This document shows positions 16,678-25,635 of a DNA stretch of 64,000 nt, piece after piece (within the stretch, counting starts at the first letter, position 1; each line of letters opens with the position of its first letter). Location: NCBI RefSeq assembly GCF_902859725.1, contig NZ_CADIJP010000006.1:62001-126000 (forward strand), read 5' to 3'. The DNA is from Achromobacter mucicolens. Its GTDB lineage: Bacteria; Pseudomonadota; Gammaproteobacteria; Burkholderiales; Burkholderiaceae_B. Below the pieces are notes generated by a model. It worked only from the letters and a program-made list of their open reading frames with translations. It ran no database searches and was not told where the DNA came from. The position numbers were made by a program, and so were the translations under genes.

Positions 16678-17229
16678 ATGAACCGCATTCCGACTCACCC
16701 TCGCCCGGCGTTGGCCGGACTGTTCCTGGCGGCCAGCCTGGCCGCCTCCGCCGCGGCGGCCCAGGACAACGTGCCGCAGATCATGCAGGTACCGGCAGAC
16801 AACAGCGTCGCATGGCGCGCGCCGGCCGAAGGCGTCATCACCTACGAATGCCGGATGATCCAGACCGACGGCGCGCGCTACGCCTGGGTCATCGCGGGCG
16901 CGAGCGCCACGCTGGGCGCGGGCCCGGCGGGATCATCGGGCCCGCGCGGCACGTACAAGAGCCCGCCGGAAAGCTGGCGGGCCGCCGACGGCTCGACCCT
17001 GACGGGGATGGAAACCGTGCGCGCATATGCCGGACCGGACCGGCTGTACGACCAGCTCGTGCTGGCCAATCCGTCGGGAGGCGTGGGCGTGCTGACCGGC
17101 GTCACGTACATTCAGCGGCTGGTTCGCGCAGGCGGCGGCGTGCCGCAAACGACCTGCTCGCCGGCCACCAAGGGCCAGAAAACGCAGGTGGCATACCAGG
17201 CCGATTACGTGTTCTGGAAGCCGAACTGA
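16678..17229 (+). CDS. DUF3455 secreted protein
   Basis: A 183-aa protein with start at ATG 16678 after GAAGGAG. Signal peptide ~1-28 (LFLAASLAASAAAA). The mature part has the DUF3455 pattern: VITYECRM near the start, YKSPPESWRAADGS in the middle and PSGGVGVLTGVTYIQRL towards the end. Function of the family is unknown; members are secreted or periplasmic. Confidence 0.8.
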   Translation: MNRIPTHPRPALAGLFLAASLAASAAAAQDNVPQIMQVPADNSVAWRAPAEGVITYECRMIQTDGARYAWVIAGASATLGAGPAGSSGPRGTYKSPPESWRAADGSTLTGMETVRAYAGPDRLYDQLVLANPSGGVGVLTGVTYIQRLVRAGGGVPQTTCSPATKGQKTQVAYQADYVFWKPN

Positions 17230-17269
17230 TTCCCGCAGGAGCGACGGGCGCTCTGGCCAGTCGGGCCCA

Positions 17270-18061
17270 TTACGGCGTTACCGTCATGCCCTTTTTCAGT
17301 TCTTCGACCAGCCCGGGATGCCGGGCTTTTTCTTGCGCCAACGTATAGACCGAAAAGGTCACGACCTTTTTGCCCGACGCCGCGAACAGCGCCGTCAGTT
17401 CGGCGGGACGGCCGGACAGCCTGCTGGTTGCATCAAGTTGAAAGACGCCGATGCTGCCGACCTTGAACGCGCCGTCGCCCGTCTTCTTGAACGTGGGCAC
17501 CGCGGCCTGCTGCTGCGATTGGAAGCCTGCGGCCATCGCCCCCAGCGTGAAGGCGTCGTCATCGCCAACGGCCTGTTCGACCGGCACATCGATCACGATG
17601 ATGGCCTGCATGGTCGCGCGATTCAGGTAGATCTTGCCCGAGACCTCGGGCGTGGCCGGATCGGACGGAAACTCGGTTTCGGTGAAACCCGCGGGAATGG
17701 CGACGTGGAGCTTGCCGTCCAGGACCTGCAGCGGCGGCGGAGGTGGCGGCGGCGCCACCGCGGCGTCCACGGGCGCGCCATTCGGATCCTGCGCGGCGGC
17801 GGGGTCGCCGGACGCTTTGGCATCGGCGGGCTTGGCTTCTGCTGGCTTGGCTTCTGCTGGCTTGGCTTCTGTTGGCTTAGCGTCTGCTGGCTTGGCGTCT
17901 GCTGGTTTGGCTTCGGCAGGCTTCGATGCGGCAGGCTTCGCTTCAGCCGGCTTGGCGCCAGCCGCCGAGGCATCCTGGGTCTGCGCAGGCGCGGCCGTCG
18001 CGGTCAGGGCCAGCGCCAACGCCAAAGTCATTTCCGCGAGCCGAGCGTTGTGCGTTTGCAT
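17270..18061 (-). CDS. Periplasmic hypothetical protein with AKPAE repeats
   Basis: About 263 aa from ATG 18061. A signal-type segment (MTLALALALTATAAPAQ) is followed by about ten 5-residue repeats of the type AKPAE/AKPAD (DNA 17818-17950), a run of eight prolines and a folded domain from ~115 (VLDGKLHVAIPAGFTETEFP...). The charged Pro-Ala repeat resembles spacer segments that cross peptidoglycan. The folded part is not a family I can name. Confidence 0.65.
   Translation of the reverse strand: MQTHNARLAEMTLALALALTATAAPAQTQDASAAGAKPAEAKPAASKPAEAKPADAKPADAKPTEAKPAEAKPAEAKPADAKASGDPAAAQDPNGAPVDAAVAPPPPPPPLQVLDGKLHVAIPAGFTETEFPSDPATPEVSGKIYLNRATMQAIIVIDVPVEQAVGDDDAFTLGAMAAGFQSQQQAAVPTFKKTGDGAFKVGSIGVFQLDATSRLSGRPAELTALFAASGKKVVTFSVYTLAQEKARHPGLVEELKKGMTVTP
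17818..17950. repeat. Tandem 15-bp coding repeat
   Basis: Near-perfect 15-bp units reading on the plus strand as GGCTTGGCTTCTGCT and variants. They encode the AKPAE pentapeptide array of the leftward periplasmic protein and are prone to slippage. Confidence 0.85.
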
Positions 18062-18371
18062 AGCTATCCGATGATTAGGCTGAGCTTGCAATACTACAAC
18101 GCCAACGCGGCCCTTTTGGGCAGCGGTCGCTAAATGGGATTGTGCGAAGGCTTGGCCGGTGGTCAGCCAGAAATGGCAAAGCCCGCGCCAGAATGCGCGG
18201 GCCTTCGGTTTGCCATGATCGAAGTTCGGGTGAGCGGACTGAGAGTGGAGCTAGGGAGGTGGCCGCTTTTTTCGCGTCTGTGGCCGGGTAAGACGCCCAA
18301 TCCGCTCAGTGCAACCGCGGTGCAGGGCGCAAGCGGCGCGCGCCAGGCGCGCCGCTCATCACGTCTGCCGC
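18062..18371. other. Intergenic region between periplasmic protein and porin genes
   Basis: 310 bp. The right part contains the porin terminator at 18174-18202; the left part is the promoter side of the AKPAE protein. No supported gene. Confidence 0.6.
18174..18202 (-). terminator. Porin terminator
   Basis: Read leftward, GCCCGCGC (arm 18195-18202) pairs with 18181-18188 over a 6-nt loop and is followed by TTTGCCATTT. It lies downstream of the porin stop codon. Confidence 0.6.
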
Positions 18372-19478
18372 TTAGAAGCGATGACGGATACCAACCATGC
18401 CGACCGTGCTCTTGACGCCGTCGATGAACGCGAAGTCCGTGGCGTAGGAGCCCAGCGCGTACACGTTCGTACGCTTGGACAGGTTGTACGTGTAGCCGAT
18501 GCTGTACACGTTCATGGCCGAATCGCCACCGGTCAGCAGATCGCTGTCCGGATCGGCACGTTGCCACGAGGCCAGGATGGAGCTGGCGCCGAGCGGCACG
18601 GTCAGGCCGACCATGTACGAGTTGGCCTTGAAGTCTTCGACGCCAACGTTCGAGCGGAAGCCATCGGCGATGGTTTCGGTGCTGCCGAAGGCATTGATGC
18701 TCTGGCCGGTGAACCAGCCGTCACGCGTCTGGCCGAAGGCAGCCGCCAGCTTCACGACTTCGAAGTCGTACGAGGCGCCGACGTTCCACGACTTGGGCGT
18801 GGCATCGTTGCCAAGCTGGTTGGCGGGGTTCAGCTGGTCGTACGTCAGGGCGACGTTCAGGGGGCCATTCACGTAGCGCACGCCGGCCGTGATGGCGCGG
18901 GTGTTGTTGGCGGTGCGGAAGCCCGTCTGCGCCGCGGTCGTGTCAGCGACGTTGAACGAGTAGCCGATACCAGCCTGGAAGCCGCCGAACGACGGGGTCG
19001 CGTACTGGACCATGTTGTCGTAACGGACGGTGTTGGCAGCGCTGAACGCGTTGCCGATGTTGGCCTGGCCGTAGCTGGCGCCGAACGGATCGATCGCGCC
19101 CAGGTACTTGGAGGCGATGTTGGTCTGACGGCCGAATTCCAACAGGCCCCAGGACGAGCTCTTCAGGCCGATGGTGGCTTGGCGGCCGAACAGGCGGCTG
19201 CTCTGGCCCGATTGGCCGTTGGCCGAATTGAAGCCGCTTTCAAGCGTGAACACGGCGGAGAGGCCGTCGCCCAGATCTTCCGAACCGCGCAGGCCCCAAC
19301 GCGAACCGCTGGAAACGCCATTGCTCATGCCGACCTTGGATTCGTGGAAGCCATCGCCCTTGATCCGCTGATAACCCACGCCCGTATCGATCAGGCCATA
19401 CAGCGTCACCGAGGTTTCCGCCTGCGCCATGCCGGACAGCGCGGCGAAGATGGCGGTGGCGAACAGAGTCTTTTTCAT
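18372..19478 (-). CDS. Outer-membrane trimeric porin (Gram-negative, beta class)
   Basis: A 368-aa protein from ATG 19478. Signal peptide MKKTLFATAIFAALSGMAQA, then ETSVTLYGLIDTGVGY, the standard first strand of betaproteobacterial porins; internal SRWGLRGSEDLGDGLSAVF and the C-terminal GIRHRF, whose final Phe directs BAM insertion. General diffusion of small solutes. Monocistronic with a strong terminator, as expected for an abundant protein. Confidence 0.95.
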   Translation of the reverse strand: MKKTLFATAIFAALSGMAQAETSVTLYGLIDTGVGYQRIKGDGFHESKVGMSNGVSSGSRWGLRGSEDLGDGLSAVFTLESGFNSANGQSGQSSRLFGRQATIGLKSSSWGLLEFGRQTNIASKYLGAIDPFGASYGQANIGNAFSAANTVRYDNMVQYATPSFGGFQAGIGYSFNVADTTAAQTGFRTANNTRAITAGVRYVNGPLNVALTYDQLNPANQLGNDATPKSWNVGASYDFEVVKLAAAFGQTRDGWFTGQSINAFGSTETIADGFRSNVGVEDFKANSYMVGLTVPLGASSILASWQRADPDSDLLTGGDSAMNVYSIGYTYNLSKRTNVYALGSYATDFAFIDGVKSTVGMVGIRHRF

Positions 19479-19770
19479 TACAGATTCCCATTGATGTGAA
19501 CAGACATGCGCAGGTAGCCAGACCCGCGTTGCGGGCGGCACAGTGATGCACACGGCGCATGGCAGTAACGAATTCTAGGGACGCAATATGTCAGTTCTGG
19601 GGACGCAAGGGATGTGGTGGAAAGAACCGCAAATCAATCGCTCTTTTGTGGCGCGCGGCCGACAGCGGCGCACGCGCGCGCCACGCCGGCAGGCGTGTCA
19701 TGTGCGTGTGATACGAAGGCAGGAAGCCGCAACTTGAAGCCGAAATGCCAAGCGGCTATGTAAATCTCGG

Positions 19771-20487
19771 CTAAGCGAAGCGCCGCGCAAAGATGCGCAG
19801 CAGTTGGCGCGCATGGTGCGTGGGTCCCAGCCCTGCGACCATCGCCGCCACGTCGTAGCCCTCTGCCTCGAAGACCGGCGCCCGGCGCGCCAGGCAGGCC
19901 GAAATCAAGGTGGACGAGAACTCGGGGTGAAACTGGACGGACCATGCGTTCGGTCCATAGCGCAGAACCTGGTGCGGATCGTGCCGCGAGCGCGCCAGCA
20001 CCTCGGCGCCCGGCGGCGGCGTCAGCACGCTCTGCTCATGCGTGAGATTGGCAAGAAAGCGCGGCGGTAGCGCGCCAAACAGCGCATCGCCGGCGACGTC
20101 CGCGCAGAAGTCGATGGCATGTTGGCCGATCTCGCGGCCTTGGGGATGGAAATCGACCACGCCGCCCAGCGCGTGCGCCATCAACTGATGGCCGTAGCAG
20201 ATGCCCAGCAACGGCAGCTGCGCGCGATGCGCGCCGCGCAGCCATTCTGCAGTGCGTTCGCTCCAGGGTTCGCGATCCGTCACCATGGACCAGGATCCGG
20301 TCAGCACGGCCCCGGCCAGCTCGTCCCACGCGGGCAGCGCCTCATCATCGTGGGGCTTGCACACGCGCACCGGCAGGTCCGGGTCGTCCAGCGCGGCCAG
20401 CATCCAGTCGGACTGTTCGCCTTGCGCCTGCCGCAGGTCTTCGGGCGGGCGGCCCATCTGGATGATGGCGAGCGGTTTTCGGGTCAT
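19771..20487 (-). CDS. Class I glutamine amidotransferase-like protein
   Basis: A 238-aa protein from ATG 20487. GATase1 fold with the nucleophile Cys in GICYGHQLMAHALGG (~96), the His-Glu pair in WSVQFHPEFS and the motif GAVLTGSWSMV. Stand-alone members resemble the GuaA glutaminase domain or gamma-glutamyl hydrolases such as PuuD. No synthetase domain is nearby, so the acceptor is unknown. Confidence 0.82.
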   Translation of the reverse strand: MTRKPLAIIQMGRPPEDLRQAQGEQSDWMLAALDDPDLPVRVCKPHDDEALPAWDELAGAVLTGSWSMVTDREPWSERTAEWLRGAHRAQLPLLGICYGHQLMAHALGGVVDFHPQGREIGQHAIDFCADVAGDALFGALPPRFLANLTHEQSVLTPPPGAEVLARSRHDPHQVLRYGPNAWSVQFHPEFSSTLISACLARRAPVFEAEGYDVAAMVAGLGPTHHARQLLRIFARRFA

Positions 20488-20529
20488 CGATGACGGTTCT
20501 ACGGCGTTGGGCAAGACATTAACGGTGGA

Positions 20530-20799
20530 CTACTTATCAAACAGGCGGCGCAGGCGCTGGGACTCGGCCAGGTTCAGGCGCTTGGCCTCGTCTTCCGCGT
20601 ATGCCCGCTCGCCGACATCGTAAGAGCCTTCGTGCAGGCACTGCTTGCGATTGGACTTGCACTCGTTGCTGGCCCGAGCGGGCGTCGTAGTGGTCGCGCT
20701 GGCCTTTTCCTCTGCCGTCGGCTTGGTGGACGAGCAACCGGCCACCAGCGCGACGAAGAACAAGGCCGCGCCGCAGCGGCTGATCGTAAGAATCGACAT
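20530..20799 (-). CDS. Small lipoprotein
   Basis: An 89-aa protein with a type II signal: the lipobox VAGC places the lipidated Cys at ~22. The rest is charged and rich in Thr, Lys and Glu (KPTAEEKASATTTTPARASN) with two further Cys residues that could pair. Short helical C-terminus (YAEDEAKRLNLAESQRLRRL). Function not recognised. Confidence 0.75.
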   Translation of the reverse strand: MSILTISRCGAALFFVALVAGCSSTKPTAEEKASATTTTPARASNECKSNRKQCLHEGSYDVGERAYAEDEAKRLNLAESQRLRRLFDK

Positions 20800-20920
20800 T
20801 TTCCCGGCCCTACAGAAATGCTGTAGGCGCTTTTATAGCAAAGCCTGGCCGGAAAAGACGTGTTAAGTCGTAGCAAAAGCGGGGTAAGGTGACCGCCCTC
20901 CCCGCTTCGCCACGCGATGC

Positions 20921-21883
20921 CTATTCGATTTCGATGCCGGCTTCGTCAATCAGCGCCGTCCACTGCGCGGTGTCGCGCCGCACCGTGTCGGCAAGCTGCT
21001 GCGGCGTGCTGGAGACAAACTCCACGCCCTGCGACTCGAACTTCTGGTTCAGCTCGGGATTCTTCAGCGTGTCAACCACCGCCGCGTTCAACTTGGCCAG
21101 CACCTCGGGCGGCGTGCCCGCCTTGGCAAAGAGTGCGTACCAGGTCGTGTACGACACGCCCGGCAAGGTCTGGGAAATCAGGGGCAGCTTCGCGGTATCC
21201 GCGCCCTTGCTCGGCGCGCTCATCGCCAGTGCCTTCACCGACCCCTTGTCGATCATGGGCTTGAGCGACGGCATGCTGCTGAACAGCGCCTGAACCTGAC
21301 CCGAGGCCAGGTCGGTCAGCACTTGCGAGGTGCCCCGGTACGGCACGTGCACCACGTCCACCTTGGCCTTGCTCTTGAACAGTTCCATGCCCAGATGCGC
21401 CACGCCGCCCACGCCTGCCGACCCGAAATTGACCTTGCCGGGATGGGCGCGCGCGTAATCGACGAGTTCCGGCACCGAATTCACCGGCAACTGCGCGTTC
21501 ACCACCAGGACGTGCGGGCTTTCGGTCAAGAGGCTGATCGGCGCCAGCACTTCCAGCACCTTCTTGCCCTGCATGGCCTTGGACGGCACCGTCATGTTGC
21601 CCGAGGCAGGCATGAGCAGCGTATAGCCGTCCGCTTCGGCCCCCAGCACCTGGTTCAACGCCGGCACGCCGTGACCGCCGCCCGCATTCACGACCACCAC
21701 GGGCTGCCCCAGCTTTTCGCCAAACAGCTTGGCGAATTCGCGTCCCACCATGTCCGCGGGGCCGCCTGCCGCGAACGGCACGATCATGCGTATCGGCCTT
21801 TCGGGATAGTCGGCGTTGGCCGCGGCAAAGGGCGCAAGGCCCGCCATCAGGGCAATCGCGCCCAGCGTGTGCTTGAAGTTCAT
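20921..21883 (-). CDS. Bug-family receptor in the gallate-type operon
   Basis: A 320-aa periplasmic binding protein. Signal peptide ~1-22, then YPERPIRMIVPFAAGGPADMV and VDVVHVPYRGTSQVLTDL, both Bug hallmarks. The ATG follows AGGAGGAAGACA. It is third in an operon after galB- and galC-like genes, so it may bind gallate or a related acid (context inference). Confidence 0.92.
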   Translation of the reverse strand: MNFKHTLGAIALMAGLAPFAAANADYPERPIRMIVPFAAGGPADMVGREFAKLFGEKLGQPVVVVNAGGGHGVPALNQVLGAEADGYTLLMPASGNMTVPSKAMQGKKVLEVLAPISLLTESPHVLVVNAQLPVNSVPELVDYARAHPGKVNFGSAGVGGVAHLGMELFKSKAKVDVVHVPYRGTSQVLTDLASGQVQALFSSMPSLKPMIDKGSVKALAMSAPSKGADTAKLPLISQTLPGVSYTTWYALFAKAGTPPEVLAKLNAAVVDTLKNPELNQKFESQGVEFVSSTPQQLADTVRRDTAQWTALIDEAGIEIE

Positions 21884-21912
21884 TGTCTTCCTCCTGTTGT
21901 ATTGAATAGCTG

Positions 21913-22554
21913 TTATTCGGACGCAGGCAGCGACGGCCCAACGTCCAGCGTGGCCTTGGCCAGCGCGTCGTCAAGCCACACGGGCCGCAGTTCGCCGCGC
22001 GCGATGGCGGCCATGCGGCGGGCTTCGGCGCCGGCTTTGGTCAAGGCTGCCGCAACCATCGCGTCCATTTCCGCCGGGGCGACCACGACCAACCCGTCGT
22101 CATCGCCCAGGATCCAGTCGCCCGGATCGACGCGCACACCGCCGCACTGGATCTGGCGGTTCACACTGCCGCCGCCGGCCTTGGCGGGCCCCGCTGGCGA
22201 TATCGCAGCGGCGAACACGGGCAGCAGGCCCTGGCGCAGCTCTGCCGCGTCGCGCACCGCCCCGTCGATCACCACGCCGGCGATGCCGCTTGCGGCGGCC
22301 TGCGCACACATGATTCCGCCCATCACCGCGCGTTCGGTGTAGCCCTGCGCATCCACCACCAGCACATCGCCGGGTTGCGCAAGCGCGAGCGCCGCGTGGA
22401 TCGCCAGGTTGTCGCCCGCCGGGACCGACACCGTCAGCGCGCGGCCGCGCAAAGTCCATCCCGCACGCAGGGGTTTGATCGCCGCACGCAGATAGCGCGC
22501 GCCGGCGTCCGCCAGCAATGTGCTGGTCAAGCCGGATTCGTGGATGTCGCGCAT
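21913..22554 (-). CDS. galC: RraA-family aldolase, probable 4-carboxy-4-hydroxy-2-oxoadipate aldolase
   Basis: A 213-aa protein of the RraA/HMG aldolase family. The metal/substrate motif is seen in GVVIDGAVRDAAEL (R and D of the family signature) and in GGIMCAQAAASGI. It lies 4 bp after a GalB-like gene; in Pseudomonas putida GalC cleaves 4-carboxy-4-hydroxy-2-oxoadipate to pyruvate and oxaloacetate in the same step order. RNase E-inhibitor RraA is ruled out by context. Confidence 0.8.
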   Translation of the reverse strand: MRDIHESGLTSTLLADAGARYLRAAIKPLRAGWTLRGRALTVSVPAGDNLAIHAALALAQPGDVLVVDAQGYTERAVMGGIMCAQAAASGIAGVVIDGAVRDAAELRQGLLPVFAAAISPAGPAKAGGGSVNRQIQCGGVRVDPGDWILGDDDGLVVVAPAEMDAMVAAALTKAGAEARRMAAIARGELRPVWLDDALAKATLDVGPSLPASE

Positions 22555-22558
22555 GGGG

Positions 22559-23272
22559 TCACTCCATCAAGGCCGAAACCACGGCCGGGAAAATGCTCTG
22601 ATAGGCCTCGCCATAGCGCGTGCCCGCCGTTTTGCCCCGGCGCCCGGCCTGCGCGCCGCGTTGCAGCGCGACACGCTCGTAGTACGCCCACAGGTTGCTT
22701 TGCGTCGGCATGGCCTGCATGGCTTGCCACTTGCGCTCCCACACCTCCGTGATGTCCAGCAGCACATTGGGCTTGAAGCCGCACAACTCGGTCTGATGCG
22801 GCTCAAAGCACAACACTTGCGGCGGCACCACGAAATCGGCGCCATGCCCCGGCGCCATCGCCTGCATGCGGCCGCGCAGCGTCATTTCGAACGTGCGGCA
22901 GTGATCGAGGTTGGAAGGATCGTGCTCGGGGTGGGTGAGCACCACCGCCGGCTTCGTGCGGCGCAGCGTCTCGGAGATGCGGCGCACGGCGTCCGGCGAG
23001 TCGGGCAGCGGATAGTCGCCCAGGTCGTGAAAATCCACGCTGCTCACGCCCAGGATCTGGGCGGCGGCTTGCGCTTCGGCGTGACGCTGGGCCTTGACCG
23101 CCTCGCGCTGCGTATCGCCTTTCCACGCCGAGTTGGACTCTCCGTTTTCGCCATAGCTCAGGCAGACCAGATGCACCTGTACGCCACGCTGCGCGTGCAG
23201 GGCCATCGCGCCACCACAGCGCCAGACAAAATCGCCCACATGGGCAGTTACCACCACCATCGAATTTGCCAT
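22559..23272 (-). CDS. galB: 4-oxalomesaconate hydratase, GalB-like (PIG-L/LmbE fold)
   Basis: A 237-aa protein from ATG 23272. PIG-L fold with the Zn-binding segment TAHVGDFVWRCGG near the N-terminus and LTHPEHDPSNLDH in the middle. The C-terminal CFEPHQTELCGFKPNVLLDI and YERVALQRGAQA agree with what I recall of GalB proteins rather than sugar deacetylases. It hydrates 4-oxalomesaconate in gallate/syringate breakdown. First gene of the leftward operon, divergent from an IclR regulator. Confidence 0.82.
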   Translation of the reverse strand: MANSMVVVTAHVGDFVWRCGGAMALHAQRGVQVHLVCLSYGENGESNSAWKGDTQREAVKAQRHAEAQAAAQILGVSSVDFHDLGDYPLPDSPDAVRRISETLRRTKPAVVLTHPEHDPSNLDHCRTFEMTLRGRMQAMAPGHGADFVVPPQVLCFEPHQTELCGFKPNVLLDITEVWERKWQAMQAMPTQSNLWAYYERVALQRGAQAGRRGKTAGTRYGEAYQSIFPAVVSALME

Positions 23273-23298
23273 CCCGGCCTCCCGAATCAACAGACTGG

Positions 23299-23358
23299 GT
23301 GCATTTTAAATTTACGAAACGACGTTGTATTACGTACAATCAGCAAGCAAAAATGCAC
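23299..23358. promoter_or_regulatory. Probable IclR-family operator region
   Basis: In the galB-iclR spacer there is a palindrome TTGTA-TTACG-TACAA at 23325-23339, flanked by a 9-bp inverted repeat GTGCATTTT (23299-23307) / AAAATGCAC (23350-23358). This nested symmetry is what an IclR dimer-of-dimers site could look like. Confidence 0.5.
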
Positions 23359-23372
23359 CTCTTGGAGAATTC

Positions 23373-24089
23373 ATGAGCAATGATGGCGTCGTGGCCGTTG
23401 AACGCGCGCTCAGCGTGCTGGACTGCTTTCGTCCCGGCGCGGAGCACCTGTCGCTGGCCGATTTCGCAACCCGCCTTCCCTTGCACAAGACGACGATCTT
23501 TCGCCTGCTCAATTCGCTGGCGCGCTGCGGCTATGTGGTGCGCGAGCCCGACGGCCGCTATGGGCTGGGCCCGCGCGTGCTGTTCCTGGCGCGGGTCTAC
23601 GAGCGCGGCTTCGACCTGGAGGCCGTCGTCATGCCGGTGCTGGAGCGGCTGTCGGCAGACACCGGTGAAAGCGCGGCGTATTACGTAGAAGGCGGAGAAC
23701 CGGGCCAGCGCCTGTGCCTTTTCCGGCACCAGCCGCACGAAGGCCTGCACAGCCAGGTCATTGCCGGCAGCGTGATGCCACCCGACAAATCATCCACGGG
23801 CCAGGTCTTTGCGATCTGGGCGCAAGGCGAACGGCGCGATCAGGTCCGCCTGCCGATCTTCTCGTGCGGCGCGCGCGATCCGTATACGTCGTCCTGGTCT
23901 GTTCCGGTCATCGGCCAGGAAGACCGCTTCGTCGGCGCGCTGACCATTGCCGGCCCCTCGGCACGGCTCAATACTGTCGATGCCAAGGCGTTCGAGGCCA
24001 TGATCCTGGAACGCGCCGACGACCTGTCACGGCGGTTGGGCGCTTCATCCGACATGCGCGCCGTGCTTTACCGGCCGGACGCGTCGTAG
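23373..24089 (+). CDS. IclR-family regulator
   Basis: A 238-aa protein; ATG 23373 follows TTGGAG. N-terminal winged helix (~5-65: FATRLPLHKTTIFRLLNSLA) and a C-terminal IclR effector domain (YYVEGGEPGQRLCLFRHQPHEG ... SSTGQVFAIWAQG). Divergent from the galB-galC-Bug operon and probably its regulator. Its 3' end overlaps the convergent LysR gene by 22 bp. Confidence 0.9.
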   Translation: MSNDGVVAVERALSVLDCFRPGAEHLSLADFATRLPLHKTTIFRLLNSLARCGYVVREPDGRYGLGPRVLFLARVYERGFDLEAVVMPVLERLSADTGESAAYYVEGGEPGQRLCLFRHQPHEGLHSQVIAGSVMPPDKSSTGQVFAIWAQGERRDQVRLPIFSCGARDPYTSSWSVPVIGQEDRFVGALTIAGPSARLNTVDAKAFEAMILERADDLSRRLGASSDMRAVLYRPDAS

Positions 24090-24970
24090 CGCAGTGCCTC
24101 GATAACCAGCGCCAACGCCGGCGAAAGCTGACGACGGTTTGCGTAGTAAAGGTGATACCCGGGAAAGACTGGCCACCAATCCTGCAATACGGGCGCTAGC
24201 CGGCCCGCTTCAATGTGTGGTTGAACCAGGTCGTAAGGCACATAGGCCAGACCCATGCCATCGAGCGCCGCCTGCAGCATAAGGAACGTGTTGTTGAAAA
24301 CCGTCTGCCCGCTCACGCGAACGCTCAGTGCGCGTCCATCCCTCTCAAAGTCCCACGCATACAGCCCGCCGTGCGTGGGCAGCCGCAGATTGACGCACTG
24401 GTGGCCGGTCAGATCCTGTGGCGTGACGGGCAAGGTTCGGCCAGCCAGATAGCCCGGCGACGCGGCCACCGCCATGCGCAGGTCGGGTGCGATACGCACC
24501 GCGATCATGTCCTTGTCCACGCGATTTCCCACTCGCACCCCAGCGTCGAACTGGTGCGCGGCAATGTCGGTCATCGCGTAGTCCACGCTGAATTCGATCT
24601 GCACGTCGGGATACTGCCGCAACAGCGGCAACAGGCGCGGCCACAGCGCCGTCACGATGGCATGGTCATGCGCGGTGATGCGCACCGTGCCCGCAGGCTT
24701 GTCGCGCATTGCGGTCAGCGACTCCAGTTCCTGCTGTATTTCGCTTAGCCGGGGGCTCAGGACGCTCAGCAGCCTGGCGCCCGCTTCGGTGGGAGAAACG
24801 CTGCGCGTCGTTCGGGTAAGCAGGCGCACGTCCAGGCGCGCTTCGAGCGCAAGCATGGCGTGGCTTAGTGCCGAGCGCGACACGCCAAGCTGGGCTGCCG
24901 CGCGGGTAAAGCTTCGCGCCTGCGCAACCGCGACGAAGGCCTGCAGGTCATTGAGATTCTCTTTCGGCAT
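24068..24970 (-). CDS. LysR-family regulator
   Basis: A 300-aa LTTR. Winged helix at ~1-62 (FVAVAQARSFTRAAAQLGVS, then RSALSHAML) and a LysR substrate-binding domain with QFDAGVRVGNRVDKDMIAVRI, typical of the CrgA/PA0477-like group. Divergent from a cupin-carboxymuconolactone decarboxylase pair across a 167-bp spacer containing ATCT-N8-AGAT at 25016-25031, a fair LTTR site. Confidence 0.9.
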   Translation of the reverse strand: MPKENLNDLQAFVAVAQARSFTRAAAQLGVSRSALSHAMLALEARLDVRLLTRTTRSVSPTEAGARLLSVLSPRLSEIQQELESLTAMRDKPAGTVRITAHDHAIVTALWPRLLPLLRQYPDVQIEFSVDYAMTDIAAHQFDAGVRVGNRVDKDMIAVRIAPDLRMAVAASPGYLAGRTLPVTPQDLTGHQCVNLRLPTHGGLYAWDFERDGRALSVRVSGQTVFNNTFLMLQAALDGMGLAYVPYDLVQPHIEAGRLAPVLQDWWPVFPGYHLYYANRRQLSPALALVIEALRYDASGR

Positions 24971-25137
24971 TGGTGAATCCTGTGCACCAGGGCATCCGGA
25001 TTTTGCGGTCTTCTCATCTAATTCGCCAGATCATACAGTGCATTGGGTGGGCGTCGAATGCGGGTCGGCGCCCCTGCCAAGCCCGGCACGGCGCGCGCTT
25101 CCAAGCGCGCCGTTCAATCAACCCAAGGCAATAGAAC

Positions 25138-25635
25138 ATGCAGAACCAAGTGAGCAAACTCGCGGTGTGCGCCGCGCTCGTTCAGACGGCGGCGGCCCAA
25201 GCCGCAGAACCGCCGCGCAGCGGTGTGCCGGCCGCCCAGCACATCACGCGCGCTGGCGATCAGGCCTCCATTGCAGGCCCGAACGACTACTTCACCGGCC
25301 GCGTGCGCATCGACCCCGTCTGGGCCGCCGACAAGGATCTGAACGCGTCTGGCTCGCTCGTCACGTTCGAGCCCGGCGCCCGCTCGGCATGGCACACGCA
25401 CCCCGCCGGTCAGCGGCTTGTGGTGACCTCGGGCGTCGGCTTGACCCAGGAATGGGACAAACCCGTGCAAGTCATCCGTCCGGGCGACGTGATCGACTGC
25501 CCGCCCGGCGTCAAGCACTGGCACGGCGCAGCACCTGGTACGGCAATGACTCACCTGGCCGTCACTGCGTCAGCGGACGGCAAGAACGTTAACTGGATGG
25601 AGAAGGTCAGCGATGAACAATACTCCGCCCGCTGA
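25138..25635 (+). CDS. Exported cupin-domain protein
   Basis: A 165-aa protein with a short signal-like N-terminus (ALVQTAAAQAAEPP) and a cupin barrel. Metal ligands are visible in AWHTHPAGQ (cupin motif 1) and in CPPGVKHWHGAAP (motif 2). Often found with carboxymuconolactone-decarboxylase proteins, as here, where the next gene overlaps by 23 bp. Enzymatic role unknown. Confidence 0.8.
   Translation: MQNQVSKLAVCAALVQTAAAQAAEPPRSGVPAAQHITRAGDQASIAGPNDYFTGRVRIDPVWAADKDLNASGSLVTFEPGARSAWHTHPAGQRLVVTSGVGLTQEWDKPVQVIRPGDVIDCPPGVKHWHGAAPGTAMTHLAVTASADGKNVNWMEKVSDEQYSAR

Noticed and set aside
17818-17950. CRISPR-like or intergenic tandem array
   Set aside because: The 15-bp units have no spacers and read as AKPAE pentapeptides in a gene with a signal sequence.
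21913-22554. Regulator of RNase E activity (RraA)
   Set aside because: The fold is the same, but the gene is coupled to a GalB-like hydratase gene, which supports the aldolase role.
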